Source of the DNA: Lathyrus oleraceus
Lineage: Eukaryota > Streptophyta > Magnoliopsida > Fabales > Fabaceae
Reading direction: 5' to 3'
DNA: 64,000 bases
Assembly: GCF_024323335.1 (NCBI RefSeq)
Contig: NC_066581.1
Span: forward strand, 439,308,281-439,372,280
Each line of letters opens with the position of its first letter. The first letter of the stretch is position 1. A program made the translations under genes and the position numbers. A model generated the notes under the pieces. The model made no database searches. It had not been told where the DNA came from and saw only the letters and a program-made list of their open reading frames with translations. Positions 12,584 through 25,734 of the stretch are shown piece after piece.

Positions 12584-15500
12584 TGTTGTACCCTAAAAAT
12601 TTGCCCTCCCTTTCTCACCTATCCATCAAATCACTTGATCAGAAGATCACTTGGATACATTCATAATTCATCCACATGCATCATTCATCATGGATTCAGA
12701 AGAAACTTGGGCTTATGAAGCTAGGGTTTGTGTGAATATTAAAGCTCAAAGATATGGTCTAATCATATCATCAACATGGGGTATGTGAAACCCTAATTAT
12801 GGTGGTGAAGGCTTGGACTCTACAAAGTTGTGACCAGACAACCTATGGCCTTCAAAACCCTAATTTCTCAAGGCAGGATCTCTTGGAGCTTCCACGAGCC
12901 TTATCTTGGTCTCCAAAGCCCTAATCAGGAGATGGTGAACCAGATGAGCTTGGTGGCTTGATTGTGTATTCATGACCTCTCAATCTTCATACATTGTCAA
13001 TTTTCTTGACCTAACCTTTCTTGGAGCATTGGTCTTGGTTCAAAGTCATTGGTGCTACTCATTTGGGTGTGTACACATCTTTGATCCTGGTCATCTGAAC
13101 AACCAAACCCCATGTGTTTCAAGCCACTTGCTAGTCATGTTATTGGTTCATGGATGTTATATCAAACTCTAACCTATTGGTCTCATCTCATGGCCTTGTT
13201 CATGTACATTATCAGTCCAGTTATTTTCTTTTCAAAAGTCAAACATTCTAGTCATGATTAAACCAATTGTAAAACCAATTCCAATCACTTTTCAAACCAT
13301 TTCAATTCATTCCATGTCATTTTAAACCATTACATATGATTCTACACAAGAAAATACAAAATTTGACATTTTTGACCAATTGTTGACTTTGGTCAACAGT
13401 TGACTTTTTGGTCATCTTTAACCAAAGTCAACCCCAAACCCTAATACCATAAATTTCACCATAATCACCAATTCAATGTCCATTTACAAGGAAAATACAA
13501 ACAAAAATGAAATTTGACAAATTGTTGACTTTGGTCAATAGTTGACTTTTTGGTCAACTTTGACCAAAGTCAACCTAGGTCCTTGGTCATCCCTAATCAC
13601 CAAATGACTAGTCTTAACTCTCATTTCATTCTCCATGTCCATGTTATTTTTGGTTTAACCATTTGAACTTGATTTTTTTGACTTTGATGCCAACATGCTT
13701 GGTCATGTCTTGAACACTTGAATTCTTGCTTGGACCACCAACCTTCACCCTGCTGCACATGCCTTGCATTCACCATAAACAAAACACCACAATCACATGA
13801 TCATATATTGCACTTACAGTGGTTAATTGGACAAGACAGTTTATTTGGATTTGGCACTAAATTCACTTTGGCAAGCATCCTGCAACTGTGGTCTTGCAGC
13901 AGCTAACATCATGTACACTATCACACCAGAGTTATCCAACAGAAGAGTTATGACCTTGTGATGACAAGCTTAACCACCTTGCTTTTGCCATTTTTCACTT
14001 GAAGACAATTGCGAGCCTGCTGCAGTATTCATGACTCCAAGCATAAGGATGAACTTGCAAACAACACCATGTTGCATAATAGATTGGTCATGCAAAGAGG
14101 GTATGGATGACCACCTGCTAAATCAATGTCATTTAAGATAGTGCAGAACCACCTCCAAACCCTGGATAATTTCCAGCTTAACTTGGCTTTACCTGCATCA
14201 CATCAGGAGAATCAAATTACAACTGGAACTAGTTGTGCACAACATACAGTGAGGTAACAGGACCATCATAGGAACCAACAGTTGACAAATCCCTTGATCC
14301 TGCAGCAAGACCAGTTCAATACATTGGTTTAATCTTCCCAGCAAAACCAATGCAAGGTATAGCATGAACCAAGGCAATGCCTTCTCCAGCATCACCAACA
14401 ACCATGTCCTGCAGCATACAATAACTTACCACAGGTTTTAATCCAAACACCACCTACATTGACCAGTTGTGAGCATTCCCTTGGCACTCCATGCTCCCAT
14501 AATTTCCCTACATCAATGACACCATACTAGCTTAACAAATGAGCAAAACACACAACACACAAACATTCACATGCCAGCCTCCACAACCCAACCTCAAAAC
14601 CTGCAATGCACACAATCATTTGATCAAATCCTGCAAGAGGACATCAACACCAATTGTATGGCCATTGGAAAGTTTGCTGCTATCCTGGTTCATCACCATT
14701 TAACCTGACCACAAATATCACCAAGGCAACATCAAAGTGGATCACTAGCATCTAAACATGGTTATGGGCAAGAAAAGCATGGCGTCATGAACAACCATGT
14801 TACACCCCACACATATTTGCAGCAAAGTATGTCTATTGCAGCCAACCATATTGTGATAGCATTATCATCAAACAAATTGCATCATGAGGGAAAAATAATG
14901 GCCATACTAGCAAGGCAATGCAGTTCATCAATTGCAAGTGTCACCATCAACATACAAGGCCATAACAAAATTTGCTGCAACAGAAGGAACAAGCAAGCAG
15001 TGAACCAAAACACCATTCATCATGCCAACCAAAACACACTTTCACTTAACAATGACCAGTTCAGCAAGTTGCATTTAATTCAATCATTTAATCATAATTC
15101 AAATGCTACCTAATATAGCCAGTTGTGCATCAAGACCACTAACTATAGCTACCCTTCTTTTCAAGCCAAACCAAGGTCACGTAAAGCTAACCTGTGACTT
15201 GGAAAACAGGTCATTAAAAACCACTTTAATTTAACCTCAACCTCCTTCTAACCTACAACATCCAATCAAATGTTTCTTCACTCATTAACCAACTAACATA
15301 ATCAATCCAAACTAACTGAGTCATGTATAACTAACTGAGTTCAATCCAAACTCAGTGAGCCAAGGTTAACTAACTCCTAACCTAAAGCTAATCGAATCCA
15401 AACCTCACTCCAAGCCTATCCAAATCCTAAACCTCATCTCTATTTAAACATTTCCATCACCACCATTCAAGGACCTTGAACATTTTGCTCAAAAACTCAC

Positions 15501-17018
15501 TCACTCTGCAACCTACTCCCTCACCCTCACTAAAGCTCTATCTCTCTCAAAAAGCCATTGAAGCTTCAATCTAGATTGAGCTTAACCACTGCATCTTCAT
15601 TTCATTGCTCATATTATCAAGTTCAGTAGAAGAGGAAGAAGAAGAAGAAAGAGGAAGAAGAAACGTGCAAAGTAAGATCAAGAACTTACCGACGAATTAT
15701 TTCGATCGTCTTCTTCCGTACGTAATTTTCGTTTCACTCGTGTTTGCCTTATTTGAGTTCACCTGTTAGTGGTACTTGGTATGAGGAATAGAAACCCTAT
15801 GATGTAGGAGGTTAATTGATCCCAATTCCATTTAATTTAAACTTAGAGACTTAGGGTTCTTCCCAAAACTCCCTTCGATTAGGTTAATGCAATGATCAAT
15901 TACCAAAACCACCCCAATTTCCATCATCAGCGCATCTTTGTGCATAAATTGGTGGTTAGACTTAGGTTTTAGCTGCCATCGTCGCCGACGACAGCCGCCG
16001 GCACGGTGGCTCACGACCAATGACGGTGAGGTAGAACTGAGAGTATTGAGCGCACAGGTTTTCATTCAGGCCTGTTGACTTATACAAGTCAACAGGGAGG
16101 TGTAGTTGGGCTTAAACCATTGAGGCACATGGAAATTTATTTTTACACCACTGTTTTGCTGATAGACCCCCATGCGTTAACAAAGGAAGCGAAAATGGGC
16201 TTCACCAAGCCCATTAGCCTCTTTACTGATTCACCATGCGCATTCGGTCCGCACCCCCCGTCTGGAATGAGTGTTGTGATGTTTTGGGCTCAGAGGCCCA
16301 TTTTCGTTTCTACTGTGTGTACCCCCTATTTTTTGGGATTTCTCTGGCTGACCAAAAACTCAGTGGGCTTAATTAACAGCCCAATAGCCTGAATTTCTTT
16401 TCAGCCCCCATTTTCATTTTATTTGTTTTCGTTTAGTTTTGTTAATTGTTTTTTTAATTTGATTAATCAGGATAGTATTAGTTTAATTAGGTTGATTGAC
16501 AATTAGGATTAATCTATATTTTGGAATTTTAATTAGAATTTCAATTAGGATTAATTCACATTTTTAGAATTCTCATTAGAATTAATTAGGATTTTTAAGT
16601 TGAAATTTAATTAGGGCTTTTCTAAATAGAAACAATTAGGCTTGATTAAATTTAGAGCTTGACATTTCTTAACATTAGGTTAAATTTACACATTAGGTTA
16701 GAATCAATTTTAGGTCATGAGTAAAATTGGACATATTTTGGTAAATTACCATTTTGCCCCTATGTGCTTAATTTTGGTATTTTGTGTTAGAATTGTATGA
16801 TCCCTTTAGGATTAGAATGTGACATAGAATTTGGTCAATTCCTTACAATTTTAGGACTTAACATAGAATTTTGATCCATATTTTGACCAATTTGTACATG
16901 CACCCTTAGGACTTCTAACATAGAATTTTCAATCAATTTCTAATGCATGAACCCTTAGGATAGTTTGATTAGATCTAAACCTAGTTCCCAAAAACAAAAC
17001 AAAACCCATGATTAAATC
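12584..17018 (+). mobile_element. 3' LTR of the plus-strand Ogre, part 1
   Basis: Starts TGTTGTACCC right after the polypurine tract. It contains repeated gttgactttggtcaacagtt motifs (13380-13580), a purine-rich block at 15630-15665 and long AT-rich stretches, but no supported gene. The ORFs here (for example 16075-16392 and 14787-15113) lack recognisable homology. It is interrupted at 17018 by a copia insertion and resumes at 25735. Confidence 0.6.
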
Positions 17019-17978
17019 TGAAATTCTGGTATCAGATATGAGATGTCGAAGGTAATGTCACGACACTAATATCTGAACAATACAAACAGGATAAAAGATA
17101 AAGAACAGTAATGCAAGAGACACGAGCAATTGTTAACCCAGTTCGGTGCAAACTCACCTACGTCTAGGGGCTACCAAGCCAGGAAGGAAATCCACTAAAT
17201 AGAATCAGTTCAAAGACTCTCAGTAAACAACTTCAAGTTACAGTCTTTTCACCTAATCTCTACCCGTGTGACTTCTACCTAAGAACTCTTAGATATGAGA
17301 TCCTACTCACTCCCCCTCAATCACAGCAGTGATATAAAACAAGAATTACAATGAAAAGAAGACACTCTTCAAAGACACATACTTGATCTTACCTAAAAGC
17401 TTCAATCAAGTAAACACACACTCATGCTTCAAAGCTTAGAGTGGACAAATTACAACTCAAAAATCAGACCAATTCAATCATCTATGGATGAATTGAATGG
17501 CTTACAATTCACACGACCACACAAGACTAAAACCCTTATTCTCTCTCAATATTTCATTCATTATTTCTTGTGTATAAAACCAGGTTTTCCATGTGCTTTA
17601 TATAGAAGCATTTGGCTGGGCTTGGACATCATAAAACCCTAAAACTATTTTCCATTCATATCTTCTCATGACAGTTGATTATATCTCTTTGGAACAAAAG
17701 TCAATCTAGTTGTAATTACTGATTGATAGCGCATTCAATCATCTCATCAATCATACATAGATTAGCATTAAAAATGTAATCACATAATACATAACATTCA
17801 GACTTAATGTTCTATATACAGATGTCATAACATCGAGTCCGACATCTCAGTAAAATCCTGCATTATCATATTTTAAACATCCTGCAGGTACATGTTATCT
17901 TATGTCAAGACAACACTTGTGACATCTTGTGAACACTCTAGGTTTTACCAAAATTGATGCCAACACATAGAACCAACA
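17019..17978 (-). repeat. 3' LTR of the copia element (960 bp)
   Basis: Starts tgaaattctggtatcag and ends ...catagaaccaaca. It is followed by aactccctctttggc, whose reverse complement gives the polypurine tract AAAGAGGGAGTT. It carries an 18-base stretch (about 17125-17142) absent from the other LTR. Confidence 0.9.
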
Positions 17979-18652
17979 AACTCCCTCTTTGGCAAATTTT
18001 GGCTAAAACATATATCAGTCCATTTGTTCACAAGAGTACAATAAACACACACATCAGCAGTTTAGCAGCAGCAGAAGTAATGAACCACACATTTACTAGC
18101 TTTAATAGAAACTAGTAAACACACAATAAACACATATGTGCTTCTTCTCCCCCTAAGTTTGTTCAACACAGACATCTCCTTCAACAACACCTGTAACATC
18201 CATCACCCCATCTGACATCTCCTTCAACATCACTTGTACAACACAGAATATCATTTTTTTCAACATTAGCTATCATTTGTTTATAGCCTAGCTACTTCAT
18301 AGCACATATTAACTGCAGCTCTCCTCTACAACTCTCCCTTTAGCTACTACTTCTCCCCCTTTTTAGTCAAAATAGACCAAAGAGACTAATGAGACAAAAT
18401 AAATATCTATTAGTCCAACAGAGAATGTCACATAGAATGTTATAACATATAGAATGTTAAAACATATTGTCAGGTGTTACAGAATCATAATTATACAGAG
18501 CTATATAAGCTGAGATAAAAAGAAATCCAGAGAAATCATAAAGAACCCAAAAATTACATCAAGGCATCAAAATAAGACTACAAAAAAAAATCAAACATCA
18601 AGGCTTCCAGAACAACACATCATCATAACAGGGGGGCCATCTTCACCACAAC
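17979..18652 (-). other. Copia element 3' non-coding region with polypurine tract
   Basis: The polypurine tract abuts the LTR at 17979-17990. The rest holds pyrimidine-rich runs such as cttctccccctaag (about 18140) and ttctccccctttt (about 18350), which on the minus strand are purine tracts. No coding frame seen. Confidence 0.6.
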
Positions 18653-20459
18653 TCAGTCAGAGGAGCTAGCATCTTCATCAGCTTCAGATCCAGAACTGCC
18701 ACTTGATTTATCTTGAGATTCAGACCTCTCACTTGAGGTGTGGGAATATGTGTTCTTGGCTTGACCAACATTATCCATGTCTCCTTGCTCCAAGCTATTA
18801 ATCAGAACCTCCAGAGCTTCTTTCCTAGCTTTAGCCACCCTTATCCCAGTCTCTAATTCCTTACAGGTCTCTTTCAGTTCAGCAATCAGGCCACCTTGAG
18901 AGGTTGGCTTCTTCATAGCAGATGTCATGACAATGTCATTGACATGAATGCCTTCAAATAATTTGTAATGAACTGACAATGGAGGTTTTCTTCTACTAGA
19001 GATATCACTTGTGCTCAGTATTTCAGGTTGCTGGCTTAGGATTATCCCACAAATTTTTGAGGGAAAAGCTATGGGCAGTTTCACTGCATTTGTGGAAGCA
19101 TGTTTGGAACTTTGTTCAAACATGAACCTTCTATAATCAAAATTAAGCTTGGTTCCAATAGCAAATATGATCCTTCCAAGAGCATTAGAGATTGTAGATA
19201 TGTGGTTTGTTGGTACCCAATTTGCTGACCCTATCTTATGTAAGATAGCATATTTCACAGTTAATTTTCCAGTAGAGAGATGCTTTTTGCTTGGCCACTC
19301 CTTGACCCGTCCAACAGTTATTTTCCTACAAACCTCATTGTCTGTGGCCTCTAGTTCAACAACATATTTTGTTCCTCTTCCTAGGAACTTATTAATCACA
19401 ATTGGAGAAAACTTCACACACTTTCCTCTAACAAACACCTTACAAAACTCTTTGTTGTTCTTGTCAGCAATGTCCTCAGGGATGTTCACCACAAACTCTT
19501 TAACGAGACCTTCAAAACATTGAGATAACCCACTAACTGTTTTCATTAAACCAGCAGACTTAATCAGGTCCATGACCTCCTTAACTTCCATAGCATCCTT
19601 TCCCAGTTCTCTTTCCATGGCTACTCTCCTTTTGGATTACAAATTTCCACTTGGTTGCACCATCTTCAAGATGGAAGGAAATGTTATCCAGGTGCACAAC
19701 AGCAACCTTAGCAGAAGATTTTCTAACAGTTGACCTTTTGATAGGAGAGATGTCAGGGACATCGTCTTCAACATCTTCCTCTAAATCAGAATTGTCTCTT
19801 ACCTTTCTCTTCTTTACCTCCACTTTACTCTAAGTCTTTGAAGGGCCTACAGCAGTAGCCTTCTTACCAGTTTTGGTTGTCATCATCTCATTCACAGACC
19901 TCCCCTTTCTGGTCTTCATTCTCTTTGCAACACTTGGCTTCAAGTGATGAAGCAAGTTGTCATCTTCATCATCTGAGCTTTCTTCTTCCAAGTCAATCAC
20001 CTTCTTACCAGAGTCATGCTTCTTCGATTGAGAAGCATCTACAGATTTCTTACAAGACAAGGTTTGCCCTAAAGAACACAGTCCTTCTGCAGCAATATCT
20101 TTCTCAGACCTAGATGAATCATCATCTTTCTCATTGTAAGGTCCAACCTCAGGAGAAGGGTCTCTTCTAGATAGGGGAGTAGAAACTCCCTTTACTGAGT
20201 AACCTTCATTTAGGATCCTCGTGACAAGATTTCTAATGACATGATCAGTATGATGCATGTCATCTTTAGAGGTAGGGTTATTAGAACTGTTACCTTGAGT
20301 ATGTCCAGCAGTGGAGGATGGACCAGGAGCGTCGCCTGGGATGACTGATAGGGGAATCACTTCCAAAATGTCCTCATGAATAAAATTCATGGATGGTGTT
20401 CTTGCTTTGTGCGCGGGTTTGGTGTTTTTAGAACTAGAAGATGAAGGATGTTGTGACAT
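18653..20459 (-). pseudogene. Envelope-like ORF of the Sirevirus-like element (one stop, one frameshift)
   Basis: Lies between pol and the 3' LTR, the place where Sireviruses of the SIRE1 type carry an envelope-like gene. It opens MSQHPSSSSSKNTKPAHKAR, is Ser/Asp/Glu-rich for some 200 residues (acidic runs ESSDDEDD and LEEDVEDDVPD), then has a folded-looking part (FVRGKCVKFSPIVINKFLGRG, VGRVKEWPSKKHLS), a helical, probably coiled-coil segment (ELKETCKELETGIRVAKAR) and an acidic tail. It is broken by a TAG at 19830-19832 in frame and by a frameshift near 19625-19635; otherwise about 600 codons. I see no clear transmembrane segment. Role is unknown; the name is positional. Confidence 0.75.
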
Positions 20460-20666
20460 CTTGTTGAGCTTGTGAACGAATTTTTGTTGCCCTAGCAGAG
20501 ATGGTCGATAAAGTTTGAGGAATATGGAAGTGGTTGAGTTGAGGTTGCGTGTGAAAATGCTATAGATGGTACTTCCAATACTAGGTAATGATTTACCATA
20601 AATGGGGCACTTTCTTTTAAGTGGGAAGACAATATTTTTATTACCTTTTCCACTCCAAATTAATTG

Positions 20667-23600
20667 CTATAAATTCTCATGGATACAAATCCCTAATTTC
20701 CCTCTTAAGCATTCAAATTGATTAGCATCCAAAGCCTTTGTAAATATGTCAGCTATTTGCATTTCAGTAGTAACATGCTCCAGGGCTATGATTTTCTCTT
20801 CCACTAGTTCTCTAATAAAGTGATGACGAATATCAATGTGTTTTGTCCTGCTGTGCTGAATAGGATTCTTAGAAATGTTTATAGCACTCAGGTTGTCACA
20901 ATACAATGTCATGACATCTTGTGTGACATTGTATTCAGTCAACATTTGTTTCATCCAAACCAGTTGAGAACAACTACTCCCAGCTGCTATGTATTCAGCT
21001 TCAGCAGTGGATATGGACACACAATTTTGTTTCTTACTAAACCATGATATTAAGTTGTTCCCCAAGAGGAAACATCCTCCTGATGTGTTTTTCCTAACAT
21101 CGGCACTTCCAGCCCAGTCAGCATCATAGTATCCAGTCAGCATAGATCCAGATCCATGAGTATACAACATCCCATAGTCACTGATGCCATTGACATATTT
21201 CAGTATCCTCTTCACTTGGTTTATGTGACTGACTTTTGGTTCAGCTTGATATCTAGCACAAACACCTACAGTAAAAGCAATGTCATGTCTGCTTGTTGTG
21301 AGATATAAAAGACTTCCTATCATACTTCTGTAGAGACTTTGATCTACACTAACACCATTTTCATCTTTAGAGAATTTCAGATGTGTAGGAGCAGGTGTTC
21401 TTTTATGAATTGCATTCTCCATGCCAAACTTCTTAACAATGTTTTTGGCATATTTGCTTTGAGATAGAAAGATATAATCTTCCATCTGCTTAACTTGTAG
21501 CTCAAGAAAATATGTCAGCTCTCCAACAAGGCTCATTTCAAATTCAGACTGCATTTGTTTAACAAAATGTTCGACCATCTGATATGACATCCCACCAAAC
21601 ACAATATCATCCACATATATTTGAGCCACCATGAGTTTTCCTCCTTCATTATTAACAAATAAAGTCTTGTCAATACCTCCCTTCTTGTATCCATTGTTAG
21701 TGAGGAACAATGTCAGTCTATCATACCAAGCCCTAGGATCTTGTTTCAAACCATAGAGGGCTTTCCTCAACTTGTACACATGCTTTGGAAGATTTGGATC
21801 TGTGAATCCTTTAGGTTGTTCAACATATACTTCCTCATTTAAGTAGCCATTCAAGAAGGCACTTTTTACATCCATTTGGAACAGTTTGAACTTCAGAATA
21901 CATGCCACTCCAAGCAATAGTCTAATGGACTCAAGGCGAGCTACAGGGGAAAATGTTTCATCAAAGTCAACTTCTTCAACTTGAGTATATCCTTGTGCTA
22001 CTAATCTTGCTTTATTTTTAGTAACCACCCCTTGTTCATCAGATTTATTCATATACACCCACTGTGTTCCTATGACATTTATTCTTTCAGGTCTTGGAAC
22101 CAGTTCTCATACTTCATTTCTCTTGAATTGGCCTAACTCCTCCTGCATGGCATTGATCCAAAACTCATCAGTCAAGGCTTCCTTGACATTCCTAGGCTCA
22201 ATCTTGGACGCAAAACAGCCATGTGAGATCACTTCCCTTGATCTAGTTGTGACCCCTTTATTTGGGTCTCCTATAATGAGATCTTTGGGATGATCCTTCT
22301 GAATTCTGATGGAGGGTCCCTTGTTGATTTTTTCAACTTTAGGTTTAGCTTGAGGAGGTTCACTCTCATTATTTTTGTTTGGTAAATTAGCTGGGGCATC
22401 ATTTAGAGATGTCTCAACATCGTCTGTGACATCAGTCTGTTGATCATCAACCACAACATTGATAGATTCCATCATTACTTTTATTCTGGAATTAAAGACT
22501 TTATATACTCTGCTGTTTTTTGAGTAGCCCATAAATATTCCTTCATCAATCTTCAAGTTGGGAATTCCTCTAACAGCTTCAACAGATATCCTCTTCATTC
22601 CTTTAAGATGCAGATGGCCCAATCTTTGATGCCATATCTTCACTTCTTCTTCTTTGGCTAGAGTACACATTGATGAATAACCAGTTTCTTGAGAACTCCA
22701 CATATAGCAGTTGTCCTTAGACCTAACCCCTTTCATGATCACTTCATTTTCTTTATTAGTAATCAGACATTCAGTTTTTGTGAAGTTTACAGTTAGACCT
22801 TGGTCACATAGTTGACTGATGCTTATTAGGTTTGCAGTCAGTCCCTTAACAAGTAGGACATTGTCAAGATTAGGAACTCCAGGGCAGTTAAGCTTACCAA
22901 TTCCCTTGATTTCACCCTTTGCTCCATCACCAAAGGTTACATAGCTGGTGGCATGAGGATGAAGGCCAGTTAGTAGGTTTTTGTTTCCAGTCATGTGTCT
23001 GGAGCACCCACTATCAAAATACCAATCTTCTTTGGCTGAAACTCTGACGGAAGTGTGAGTTATCAGGTTTGTAACACCAGTCCTAGGAACCCATTGTTTT
23101 TTGTTGACAGGTATGTGATGTTTAGGTTTAGGTTGATGATGAGAAGGAATAGGATAGCCATACAACTTATAGCATAATGGTTTTATGTGGCCAAATTTTC
23201 CACAGTAATGACATCTCCATCTTTGATGTTTCCTCTTCTACTGTCTTCCTTTATGATGTTGTGACACATGATGTGACATCTCTGGTTTGCTACCAGTGTG
23301 ACTGCACTCAGGTTTAGATTTGGGTTTACTACCAGTGTGACTGCACTCAGGTTTAGATTCATTGAACCCAATGCCATACTTGTCTCCTGCCATTTGTCCA
23401 GTCTGGAGAATTTTGTCTAAGGTGTCAGTTCCATTGTTTAGCATTCTGACATACTTTGTCATCTCATCCAATTTAGAATTCAAGAATACTGCTTCAGTTT
23501 TTAACTTAGGGATGATTTCCAAATGTTTTGCCTTCTCATTCTCCAACTGTGTTATCACTTTCTTCTGACTTTCAACTTGTTGACACACTTCTTCACTTCT

Positions 23601-24743
23601 GTGACACAGCTTTCTGTAGGTAGTGGCTAACTCATCAAAGGTCACTTCATCATCACTTGAGTCTTCATCAGAACCCCATCTTCCAGTCAAGGGAGTCACA
23701 AGATTTGCAGACTCATCTGTTTCACTTTCATCAGACCAAGTAACAGTAAGACTCTTCTTCTGTTTCTTGAGGTAGGTTCCACATTCAGTTCTAATGTGTC
23801 CATACCCATCACATTCATGGCACTGAACTCCTTTTCCTTCTTTGGGCTTTTCATCTGATCTTGTTCTTCTTCCAGCATTGTTGGATTTACTGATGTCAGA
23901 TGAGATGTTCTTGACATTAGCCTTAGACCTTACATCCATCTTTTTCAGAAGTCTGTTGAACTGTCTTCCCAGTAATGCTACATAATTTGCCAGATCTTCA
24001 TCAATATCTTGACCACTTTCCTCCTCTTTCTCCTCAGTGTTTGACATGAAGGCTATGCTTTTGACTTTCTTTTCAGATCCATCACACATTCCCATCTCAA
24101 ATGTTTGGAGGGATCCAATTAGCTCATCAACTCTCATATTGGAAATGTCTTGAGACTCTTCTATGGCTGTCACTTTCATGGCAAATCTCTTAGGAACCGA
24201 ACTGAGTATTTTCCTCACTAGTTTTTCATCTGACATCTTCTCACCCAGGGCTCCTGAGGCATTAGCAATTTTAAGGATATTCATATGAAATTCATGAATA
24301 TTTTCATCTTCTTTCATCCTTAAATTTTAAAACTTGGTAGTGAGCAGCTGCATTCTAGACATCTTCACTCTATAGGTGCCTTCATGAGTGGTTTTGAGAA
24401 TGTTCCAAGCATCTTTAGCCACCTCACAGTTGTTTACCAATCTGAAGATGTTCTTATCTACTCCATTGAATATAGCATTCAATGCTTTAGAGTTCCCAAG
24501 GGCTAGATCATCATCCTCCTCCTTGGTCCATTATTCCTCAGCCTTCTTATCAGTTGTAGCCTCTCCTTCCTTAGTAATAACTGGATGTTCCCAGCCTGTT
24601 AAAATAGCCTTCCAAGCCTTATTATCCAAAGATTTTAGAAAGGATACCATTCGAGGTTTCCAGTAGTCATAGTTGGATCCATCCATAATAGGTGGTCTGT
24701 GAACAGATCCTCCGTCTCTATCCATAGTACCAGAAAGTAACAT
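20667..24743 (-). pseudogene. Copia gag-pol polyprotein relic lacking the integrase core
   Basis: All pieces lie in one frame. Gag starts near 24743 (MDGSNYDYWKPRMVSFLKS) and has knuckles CHECDGYGHIRTEC and CHYCGKFGHIKPLC. Protease follows (DWYFDSGCSRHMTGN), then the pre-integrase WHQRLGHLHLKGMKR. At about 22545 the reading jumps from GIPNLKID straight to EGIFMGYSKNSRVYK, so the catalytic integrase domain is absent with the frame preserved. RT (LFQMDVKSAFLNGYL; YVDD at 21606-21617) and RNase H (YYDADWAGSADVRKNTSG, STAEAEYIAA, HIDIRHHF) are complete to the TAA at 20667. In-frame stops occur at about 24528, 24327, 23238 and 22104 (the last a Trp codon turned TGA). Confidence 0.9.
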
Positions 24744-24769
24744 CCCTAGATCTCACCCAGAGCTAGAGC

Positions 24770-24792
24770 ACGATGCCTGCTCTGATACTAAT
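24770..24792 (-). other. Copia primer binding site
   Basis: On the minus strand the bases next to the 5' LTR read ATTAGTATCAGAGCAGG, one change from the usual initiator-methionine-tRNA site TGGTATCAGAGC. It marks the right LTR as the 5' LTR. Confidence 0.8.
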
Positions 24793-25734
24793 TGAAATTC
24801 TGGTATCAGATATGAGATGTCGAAGGTAATGTCACGACACTAATATCTGAACAATACAAACAGGATAAAAGATAAAGAACAGTAATGCAAGAGCCAGTTC
24901 AGTGCAAACTCACCTACGTCTGGGGGCTACCAAGCTAGGAAGGAAATCCACTAAATAGAATCAATTCCAAGACTCTCAGTAAACAACTTCAAGTTACAGT
25001 CTTTTCACCTAATCTTTACCCGTGTGACTTCTACCTAAGAACTCTTAGATATGAGATCCTACTCACTCCCTCTCAATCACAGCAGTGATATAAAACAAGA
25101 ATTACAATGAAAAGAAGACACTCTTCAAAGACACATACTTGATCTTACTTAAAAGCTTCAATCAAGTAAACACACACTCATGCTTCAAAGCTTAGAGTGG
25201 ACAAATTACAACTCAAAAATCAGACCAATTCAATCATCTATGGATGAATTGAATGGGTTACAATTCACATGACCACACAAGACTAAAACCCGTATTCTCT
25301 CTCAATATTTCGTTCGTTATTTCTTGTGTATAAAACCAGGTTTTCCATGTCCTTTATGTAGAAGCATTTGGCTGGGCTTGGACATCATAAAACCCTAAAA
25401 CTATTTTCCATTCATATCTTCTCATGACAGTTGATTATATCTCTTTGGAAAACAAGTCAATCTAGTTGTAATTACTGATTGATAGCGCGTTCAATCATCT
25501 CATCAATCATACATAGATTAGCATTAAAAGCGTAATCATATAATACATAACATTCAGACTGAATGTTCTGTATACAAATGTCATGACATCGGGTCTGACA
25601 TCTCAGTAAAATCATGCATAATAATATTTTAAACATCCTGCAGGTACATGTTATCTTATGTCAAGACAACACTTGTGTCATCTTGTGAACACTCTAGGTT
25701 TTACCAAAATTGCTGCCAACACATAGAACCAACA
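24793..25734 (-). repeat. 5' LTR of the copia element (942 bp)
   Basis: Near-identical partner of 17019-17978, with the same termini. It lacks the 18 bases cacgagcaattgttaacc-type segment and differs by roughly 32 substitutions counted by hand. Confidence 0.9.

Noticed and set aside
16075..16392. 105-codon plus-strand ORF
   Set aside because: Within the Ogre LTR, no recognisable domain, likely chance.
19149..19523. 124-codon plus-strand ORF
   Set aside because: Antisense shadow of the envelope-like ORF.
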